Assembly: GCF_032062135.1 (NCBI RefSeq)
Contig: NC_092868.1
Span: 42,485,163 to 42,549,162 of the forward strand
Direction of reading: 5' to 3'
DNA from: Pyxicephalus adspersus
Lineage: Eukaryota; Chordata; Amphibia; Anura; Pyxicephalidae
DNA length: 64,000 bases
The translations under genes and the position numbers were made by a program. This document shows, one piece after another, positions 57,119 through 64,000 of the stretch (position 1 is the stretch's first letter; each line of letters opens with the position of its first letter). Under the pieces are notes generated by a model, which searched no databases, was not told where the DNA came from, and saw nothing but the letters and a program-made list of their open reading frames with translations.

Positions 57119-60100
57119 CAGGATTTAGATAGCGCCTACAATTACACAGCGCTGTACATTGAACAGGGGTTGCAAATGACAGACGAATACAGACAGTGAT
57201 ACTGGAGGAGAGGACCCTGCCCCGAAGAGCTTACAATCTAGAAGTTACAATTGTGCCCCTGTTTTTAGAGGCCCACAAGGAATAAATAGTCATTGCCATA
57301 TGCCCTCTCTATTGCCGTCAGCTTGAGTAAGTGAAAGCCTACATACAGTCATACATCTATCCCTTCTAACAGACCATCTGTGCTTGAGCAAAAAGTATCA
57401 TGTCTTCACAGCCACATGCAAAAGAAAAATGATCTTTCTATATGCCATGGTCAGTCCTGATGCTGGAGTAACATTAGAAAGGCCAGGTGTCTTACTATTT
57501 TACTGTGGCGGATGCTGAAGTCATGTCTAGAGGACCAGGTATCCTGCTATACACTGTTTTTGGGAAGAATTATATGTTTGCTTTATATGATATCTCTGCT
57601 TAATCCTGAATATTGTCAAATTAAGTTTTTAATTAAAAGGCAAAGAAAAATGACAGCTGTGCGAGTATTTATTTTACCAAATTTCCCTCGATCGGTAAAG
57701 TGAATAAGAGCTTCAATCAAACCAGTAATTGTTGGCACAGGTTAACAATGTCACCAAACAGAATACCAGATCGTAGTGACAATTAAGCCGCATACACACG
57801 TGCAAAAATGGTCGTTGGAAAAGATCTTTCGCAATCTTTTCTAACGGCTAGCACTGCACGATGCATGAACAAATGCTGTACATACAGCACCATTCTGCTC
57901 CATGCAGAGGGGAGGGGGAGAATGAGGGATCGGCACCCTGCTGCGCGCTCCCCCCCTTCCCTTGCATTAGAATTGTTAGTTGTCCATCGTCCATGGATCC
58001 GCCAGGACGGTCGTTCAGACGATGGACCACTGGCGCAGTACTAGCGCAGATTTTCGCCCGATATCAGCCCTGAGCCGACAATCGGGCAAGAACTGTTGGA
58101 CGTGTGTATGTAGCTTATGTCTACAGGAAATACAACACAGCATCACTCCCCTTTGCCTTAACAGATACCTATGTGATCTGACACAAAGGACAGAGGGGTC
58201 TTCTTCAAAAAGGTGAAAGAATAAATGCCAAGGTAGAGTGCATGTCAAACATCTACAGGAAGACCATTTTACCACAAAGAGCAGTTGCTAGCAAGGGGCA
58301 AAACTTTCTACTCAGGATGTGGCTGCTTCGAAAGAAATGAAACTGACTTGCAAGAGCTTTCATTGCCATGCATCTGAAATATATTTAGCTGATTAAAAAT
58401 GAAAAGTTTAGTTGTGCTTTAAAGCTGGGACCTATCCCACCTATACTTTACACCCAGGGAATGTTTCATCTACAGCAGGGGTGTCAAACGCTGTCAAACC
58501 CTGACCCCCAACGTCGTTTTTTTTGGCTCCCAAAAGAATCCTAAATATGAACTGCAGCTGGCCCGCCACTGCATTGAAATAGCGCTGGTAATACAATTCC
58601 CGGCATCACTTGCGTCTATAGACTAGCGGGCTCTCTGCTTATGCGTGGCCCCGCATTGGACTGTTTTATAGACGCAAATAATGCCGGGAATTTTAGTAGT
58701 GACACTATTTCAATGAAGAGGGAGTTTCAGCGGCGGGCCACTCAAAAGATTTAGCTCCGCATTGGCCACGTCTGGCATTTCCAGCACTCCCCCTCAGCTG
58801 TACTTTTCCTTGTTACTCCAAGGCCCATGGACTTGAATGGTTGGATTTTCATAGAATATTGGTATTATATTATTAGCCTGTGCAAAAAGGTTACCTTTGT
58901 AATTTTACTCAGAAGGCTACAAATAGAGAAAGAGGCATAAGATTTTTTCTTAAATAAAATTTGAAAAACATTTTTTATGCCTTTTTCTTTATTTTAAGCT
59001 TGTTCCGGATTGAATGTGAAGCAAAACCTCTTTGTTTCCATATGAAAAGGGTTTATATCTAATGAGAAGAAAAAAGTTCCTCAATTTTTTCAATAAATTT
59101 CAAGGTTGGTCCACGACTTAAATTTTGGCCCTCTGTGTATTTGAGTTTGACATCCCTGATCTACAGTATGTTGATCTGCAGTTACTATGGTGTTGCATGT
59201 TATCAGCCATGGCACCAACCATTTAAAGGTTTGAAAGTTCTGTTCAAATGAAACAAAATGGCCACTTTGACAGGTATTATCAGAGGCATGCCCTGATTGC
59301 AATTAAATCAGTGGGTTTAGTTCTGCTTCAATTCTGCTGCCAACATACTCTCCACAGAGGTATATTGTTTCAAATAAATCTTTTTAAAAAAACAACAAAT
59401 GCAGTAATGCACTGCAAAAAACTCCTTCTTTAAAGATTTTACTGCTGAAAAGAATAAAAAGGTTTACATTTCTAAAATACCTGAATGAAACTGTAATGTT
59501 GGTATACTTCTTTTTTACGCTTATGCATCTCATAGCAGCAATATCTGATCTTAAACCTGTAAAATGATTTCAGGGTTTCTTACACGTCTGGCTATATTGT
59601 TCTCCCGAAACAAAACTGGAGAGAAATAGGCATGGAAATCAGCTTCCATGAAAAGCAATTTGTATGCATCGCTTTACCTCAACAATGTGCCCACTATAGC
59701 TCGAGGTTATAGTTGAGAGAGGCTTCCACACGCACAAAGACAGACTATTAAACAGATGTCAGAGTTCAACCACAGAGGATTTTTTTTTTTGGTACAGAGG
59801 CATACTCGAATACAAACAGAATGGAAAGATGTAGACATAAATCTCAAAGCACAAACATTTACAGTATCAGTGCGATCACACCAGCAAAGCAAACAGTTTG
59901 ACAGAGAACTGATGTGGAGAACCTTTTTCATATCCTAGCAGCTAATAGGTATTTTTGGTATCTCTGGACAGTCAATGTAAAAATACAGAGGGTGCATGAG
60001 GTGCTAATACCACTGCATTTTGGTGCTGGGTCCTTACTGTTTTTGTTTTCACCAATGGGTGTCCAAGGCCATTTTGGACTAATGCTGGTGAAAGAGCTGA

Positions 60101-60215
60101 GGACTGAAGAGCCACACCAAACTGTTAAAATCCAAAACATGTTCATTCCAACTAAAAGTTCAATTATTGCAATTGATAGCTAACATCTTTTGAGGGTGTT
60201 TACGTCTTCAGGGCT

Positions 60216-60259
<44 letters not shown>

Positions 60260-63200
60260 CATTTAATTGATAAAAATAAATAATGGCTGATCTTCATTTA
60301 TTTGCCAGCAGTTGGTTGTTGCAGCAGCTTGAACCCTATGTGTATTAAACTTATTTTAAATTTTAACATTTTGATGCACTGCTACAGCACCTACAGTTTT
60401 TTCAAGGATAGATATACACGTGACCTCCAAAGCCACCATTGAGTGTCATATGAGGCCTGTACTCCTATATGTCCTGCAATGATGAGCAGAGGTTTTATGG
60501 TGAATATTTGATGACCCTAGTGCAGCCACCAGATGGCGCCATCATGCCACAACCATGATAATGCCTTTGGAGAAATGGTCTGCAGACAAAATGATACAAT
60601 TCCCTATATTTATAAAGATATAAAATATTAAAAGTGTGATCGTGACATGATAGCTTACAGCTAAATAAATATAAATGAGGGGAGGTTTCTTTAGAAATTA
60701 TCTCTTGAAGGAAATCTGTGCTAATAGATGAACAGAGGCAGCCAATGCTGTCTTGCTTCTGAGAAAAGGCTAGCTGCTTGGCTGTCTGTGGCTTCAATAA
60801 TTTAATATGCTTTTTCAGAACAAGAATTCCAATTAGAAAGTCAAAGTTTCAAATTCAAGTCAGAATCTCAAAAAGCTGAAAACCATTCGACTGGCCCAAA
60901 AATACTAGTATTTCTTTACAAGTAGAGGTCAGTAGGACCGGCCCAGAAATACATTAGTATTAGTAAAGGTCAGCAATGGCAATTTCTCTACATTCTTAGC
61001 ACAGGTTTTCTTTAATCAGTCCTAGGCAAACCCCATCTTTGTATTTAGCCATTAGTTTGTAAAGCACAATGATATGTGACATGGCAGGTTGGGTAGAAAG
61101 CTTTAGTGTGCTTATCTATACCCTTTGCCATTCTGTTAGTACTACTCTATTTCATGCATTAGTACCTGTTACATGACTAGATCGGGCTGGAAGAAGCAAG
61201 CAGGAGGCATAATGACAAGTGAGTCTGGCCGGTTAGCAGGATTTTAGGATAGGGTTACACTGCTGCCCCAGTGCAGGATCAATCCTGCGCACAGTGTGGG
61301 GGGCTGCAGTGTGACTTACTTTCCGACTCAGGTATAGAGCTTGTTAATGAGGAGCTGGTGCATGTGATGATACTCATGGAGGGGCTCATACCGTAACGGG
61401 GGTATGTTCCCGTCAGGGCTGAGGTATGAGTGATCCAGGCAGCTGGGTCTATCGGCCTCACGGGTTCAGCTACAAACAGAACAAAAGAGACAAAAAAAGA
61501 TGGAGTTATAAGCACGGAGACTGGTGCAACAAGACACAATTCAAGCTTGTCACAAGTGTAAAACCACCCACTAAGTGTAAATTGGTAAATGTTCTACAGA
61601 TACACTACAACTTACAACATGTGTTTTCCGTATCACTGAATTTTCTTTGTCCGACAGATTTCCCTACTTGTCCAGTTTTGTTTCAGTTTCAGGTGATTAG
61701 ATAAAGAGAGGGGAATGCATTCTGTATTCCTCGCATACTTCCTCTTCTAGGGCGACAAACACTGCTCCCCCATAGATATGCTATAGTAAGGAAGTGTTTT
61801 CAGTCTTAGATAGAAAACTGAGGCAGTCACGGCATCTAAGAAAAAGTATGCTGCAATATACTACATTTTTGGATAATGTCACTGAGTTCACTCTTGCTTG
61901 ACCGTAATTCACTGCCGGACTAAGGGGGTTTTTTATACAGACCAGAAAATAACAGCCTTTGTTTTGATGCACTGATGTTTGGAATTCAAGAAATATTTCC
62001 AGTCATTTGGACCCATATTTATATGTCTACAAACATGCAGGCAGCAAAATAATATCTCACTGTAAAAAACTCAGCAAACCATGACAGATTTACTTTATTT
62101 TTTTGTAAAATAAGCCCGGAGATGTTTGTGGCTGTGGCTGTAATATTACAGAAATGGTGTTGATTGGTATGTATTTTTTTTCATTCTTGTTCTCCTTTAT
62201 AAAAAAATAAAACAAACCCATAACCCGCCTTCACACTGATACCAGCCAAGAGCACCAAGCATATAACATGGCGTCCTCCTGGCTGAAAGGCGGCTGCAAT
62301 GGTAAAGGATTACTATAGGTACATCTGTACAAAAAATGTGAATGTAAATGGCATTTCCTATCTGAGCGGTGCCATTAGGTAGATATATTTACAGTAATTT
62401 GTTGTGTCCCCGGCTTCCGAATTCAACTGTGCATGTGCTGCCTTAAAAGTAGACTTCTATCAATAGTTCTATGGAAGTCAAATCTATTTTGACCCAATGA
62501 AACCCATAAAATAGACCGCTTGCCATAACCCTAGGAGACTGGTGGTGCAGGCAAGTCTAAGAACTGTCATCACTTGTTTTTGGGACATGACCCAAAGAAA
62601 AAAATGATATTGAGCAGCACTTTTCATGAAACATTGCCACTTTTGACATTGCACACATTTACTGGAAAAATGGATTTGTTTTGGAAATGACAGCAAAATA
62701 AAAGCTATTTTTTATTGTTTTTTAAGGCAGCCAAAAATATGAAATTCAAGAAATAAAAGCGGTGGCCTGGGGAGGGATGAATCTGCCCTCCACTCCACAG
62801 GAAGGTGTTCTGAGGTGAATATCTGAACTGCCTAAATATCTAATGTACATTGTGGGAAGCTCACAGTGTGCAGTGTAATTGGAGTAGGCATTTTCAGAAC
62901 ATTAGAGGAGCCCACACAACAGAAGGTAAGAATAGAGTTTAACTTTAAGACATACAAGAAGCCAGGAACTGATTTACTCTATCATGTTGCACCTAGTAAT
63001 AAATCATCCCCTTTGGATGAAATAATCAGTTAGGGTGAACACTTTATAAACTGGATCCCAAATGTGAAAGTCCTCATCTGCAGGGAAAACATGGATGATG
63101 ACAATGCTCATAAAAAATGGAAAAATAACCAACATTTTACAATAATGAGAAGCAATGCAAACTAAGCAAAGAACATATGACATTATTGTAATAAATAAGC

Positions 63201-63330
63201 TTCAATCTTATCTACAGATATCCATAGAGCACCTGTACTGCTAACAGTGACACATCACTAACCTCGTGGGATGGTGAAGTAGCTCCTAGGTGTGGGATCC
63301 CAGCATTTTGCTACAGTCAGGCTGATAGGT
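44328..63330 (-). CDS. DVL1: Dishevelled 1, last six coding exons (5' part outside window)
   Basis: Dishevelled is the cytoplasmic scaffold that carries Wnt signals from Frizzled to Axin and to planar-polarity effectors. The exons, in order of translation, are 63330-63263, 61469-61320, 56640-56509, 53541-53374, 51436-51230 and 44734-44328. All have GT/AG sites, and all five joins keep the frame. They encode the end of the PDZ domain, the PDZ-DEP linker, the DEP domain (two exons) and the Ser/His/Pro-rich C-terminus ending [10 protein letters not shown]. The paralogue choice (DVL1 rather than DVL2 or DVL3) rests on LAALNLN-type and [16 protein letters not shown] segments and on the CPTP/INTS11 neighbours. 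The DIX domain and most of PDZ lie beyond 64000. Confidence 0.96.
46682..47125 (+). mobile_element. piggyBac-like MITE with TTAA flanks
   Basis: TTAA at 46678-46681 and 47126-47129 bounds ends that match loosely ('agcagacctcaa' and 'ttagttccgct'). It holds a 17-bp inverted repeat, 'ggctacgtcacccgatc' (46911-46927) and 'gattgggtgacgtagcc' (46947-46963), separated by 19 bases. Related copies lie at 9030-9400 and 10620-10882. Confidence 0.8.
47606..47630 (+). repeat. Poly-G tract (25 G)
   Basis: An uninterrupted run of 25 G in the DVL1 intron. The length may be affected by sequencing. Confidence 0.95.
51230..51436 (-). CDS. DVL1: DVL1 penultimate exon
   Basis: The acceptor 'acttatcag' and donor gaag|gtaagt bound a 207-bp exon. 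It encodes [20 protein letters not shown], then [20 protein letters not shown], and ends [15 protein letters not shown]. Joins to neighbours: N (A|AT) upstream and G (G|GC) downstream. Confidence 0.96.
53374..53541 (-). CDS. DVL1: DVL1 exon, second half of the DEP domain
   Basis: The exon encodes [20 protein letters not shown] through [20 protein letters not shown] and LCG. The acceptor is 'tcctgcag' and the donor is ggta|gtgagt. The DEP domain binds membrane lipids and Frizzled. Confidence 0.97.
53600..53964 (-). mobile_element. tRNA-derived SINE
   Basis: On the minus strand the head reads 'gggcagcacagtggtttaga' then ggttagc, an A-box-like stretch, and has a B-box-like 'ccaggttcgaaactcgg'. 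A conserved core ('gtgggtttcctccaggtgct') follows, and a 'gcgctatataaatattg' tail with short tandem bases. The internal promoter boxes are mutated. A tRNA gene was ruled out because there is no cloverleaf 3' half. Confidence 0.82.
53965..56508 (-). other. DVL1 intron between the two DEP exons
   Basis: No exon or RNA gene is seen. A 'ttaaagtgaacctgtactcc' phrase at 54323-54345 resembles ends of TTAA-type elements, but no partner end was found. Confidence 0.6.
56509..56640 (-). CDS. DVL1: DVL1 exon, first half of the DEP domain
   Basis: The exon encodes [20 protein letters not shown] then [20 protein letters not shown] and AVI. The acceptor is 'atatttgcag' and the donor is atag|gtaagt. The split codons give K at the start and G at the end. 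Confidence 0.97.
57061..57120. repeat. ATT/AAT microsatellite forming a hairpin
   Basis: A TTA-rich repeat runs into an AAT repeat and precedes the SINE/LINE tail copy. Confidence 0.9.
57121..57243 (+). repeat. Retroelement tail copy
   Basis: The phrase 'gcgctgtacattgaacaggg' and the end 'gaagagcttacaatctag' belong to the same tail family as at 31318-31405 and the end of the SINE at 53600. Confidence 0.65.
57784..58117. mobile_element. TIR MITE, 334 bp
   Basis: The ends 'taagccgcatacacacgt' and 'acgtgtgtatgtagctta' are inverted repeats. The inner phrases ('gaggggagggggagaatgag', 'ggcaccctgctgcgcgctcc') resemble the old blocks at 1390-1520 and 34930-35060. The superfamily was not decided. 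Confidence 0.8.
58476..59158. mobile_element. hAT-type element with perfect 8-bp duplication, 683 bp
   Basis: The ends 'caggggtgtcaaac' and 'gtttgacatccctg' are inverted repeats, flanked by atctacag on both sides (58468-58475 and 59159-59166). Inner 'gccggg' and 'gcgggccac' phrases are inverted too. There is no transposase frame. Confidence 0.92.
59167..61319 (-). other. DVL1 intron with a 39-base poly-A at 60220-60258
   Basis: No exon is seen. The A tract may mark the tail of an old retroposed fragment on the plus strand, but the sequence before it was not recognised. Confidence 0.55.
61320..61469 (-). CDS. DVL1: DVL1 exon, PDZ-DEP linker
   Basis: The exon encodes [20 protein letters not shown] then [20 protein letters not shown] and LTSSIPESE. 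The acceptor is 'tgtttgtag' and the donor is gaaa|gtaagt. The split codons give A upstream and K downstream. Confidence 0.96.
61470..63262 (-). other. DVL1 intron
   Basis: No exon or recognised element is seen. Confidence 0.6.
63263..63330 (-). CDS. DVL1: DVL1 exon, end of the PDZ domain
   Basis: The exon encodes [20 protein letters not shown] and PR. The acceptor is 'tatttacag' and the donor is cgag|gttagt. It is a 68-bp exon and the most upstream DVL1 exon inside the window. Confidence 0.95.
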
Positions 63331-64000
63331 CTGTAAATAGGAAATACAGCTGACTATATACTAATATTCCATCTGCAAATTATAATTGACAGTATGACAT
63401 AAAAGATTATCCTTGGTTCTAGGGGTTATGGGTAAAAGTAATTGGAAGTGGAAGGAGTGACCACAGACACTGTGCTGCTTCCTCCTCCAAAGAGTATGGA
63501 GAGTTGTCCCCTGTCCAGTCATTTACAACAAATTGCTAAACAAGGACGCTGCAAACATAACAGATTTTTGCTTTTTGATGAACTCAATTGGTTTTTTTTT
63601 TTTTCCGCAACAATCACCCAGTGTGAGTGCTTAACCTAAGGCCTAGTGGACAATTTGGCCTTTCAATATGATTTCTCGTTTGATTTGTCTTCATGCATTT
63701 CCATAGCCATAGCACACAAATGTGAACAACCTTTATAGTCAGCATTTATCACTTTTAAAGTGTGTTAGTGTGAATGAGCTTTTACATTGCAAGTTACAAT
63801 CTGATTGTATAATCCACATTAGAAAAGCAAATACAAATTGTGTATAAATTGAATGACTTGAATTGATAGGTCTTTGCTTCAATGTTGAAGATGGCCCTGT
63901 CTATCAATGTCAGTACTTCTGACTGAGAACACAGTTCTCAGTTTTGTATCTCTACCACAAGGATCTAAATGACCATACCTCGTTTAATTCATAATACCTA

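Noticed and set aside
57808..58275. Several overlapping frames of 60-86 codons
   Set aside because: They lie in or next to a TIR MITE of higher GC content and overlap each other on both strands.

Overview
The window is vertebrate nuclear DNA, most likely from a frog (Anura). The support is: genes split by GT/AG introns; the conserved vertebrate neighbours INTS11, CPTP and DVL1 (human 1p36.33); AT-rich introns full of short DNA transposons, Penelope-like elements and microsatellites; and no TAS1R3 between CPTP and DVL1, where mammals have it. The frog assignment rests on the general look of the repeats and is an inference. Two runs of N (20333-20496 and 32789-33489) are assembly gaps inside tandem repeats.

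Layout. 1-13378 is the right-hand part of one copy of a tandem segmental duplication. It carries a complete CPTP gene (copy 1, + strand, 2894-6379) and a broken copy of the last DVL1 exon (- strand, 12641-13046). 13379-45074 is the second copy. It carries a decayed, 3'-truncated INTS11 (- strand, exons between 27353 and 19611), a shared promoter region (about 31680-31929), CPTP copy 2 (+ strand, 36036-37571) and the last exon of DVL1. From 45075 rightwards the sequence is the single-copy body of DVL1 (- strand). Its last six coding exons lie at 63330-63263, 61469-61320, 56640-56509, 53541-53374, 51436-51230 and 44734-44328; the 5' part lies beyond the right edge.

One tandem duplication explains this. 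Its ends would be in an INTS11 intron (left) and in the last DVL1 intron (right), with a unit of about 31.7 kb. It predicts what is seen: truncated DVL1 in unit 1, truncated INTS11 in unit 2, and intact DVL1 at the right. It also predicts an intact INTS11 to the left of this window.

The two CPTP copies have diverged unequally. Copy 2 keeps all the ceramide-1-phosphate head-group residues. Copy 1 is an intact 214-codon frame but has Cys in place of Arg110. Copy 1 has since received a TA-flanked MITE, a pogo-like MITE and a mariner in its intron, all absent from copy 2. Copy 2 received a hAT-like MITE that is absent from copy 1. The remaining DNA is mostly decayed mobile elements: two Penelope-like elements, two long fold-back elements, piggyBac-like TTAA elements, hAT-like elements, nested TIR elements and a tRNA-derived SINE.
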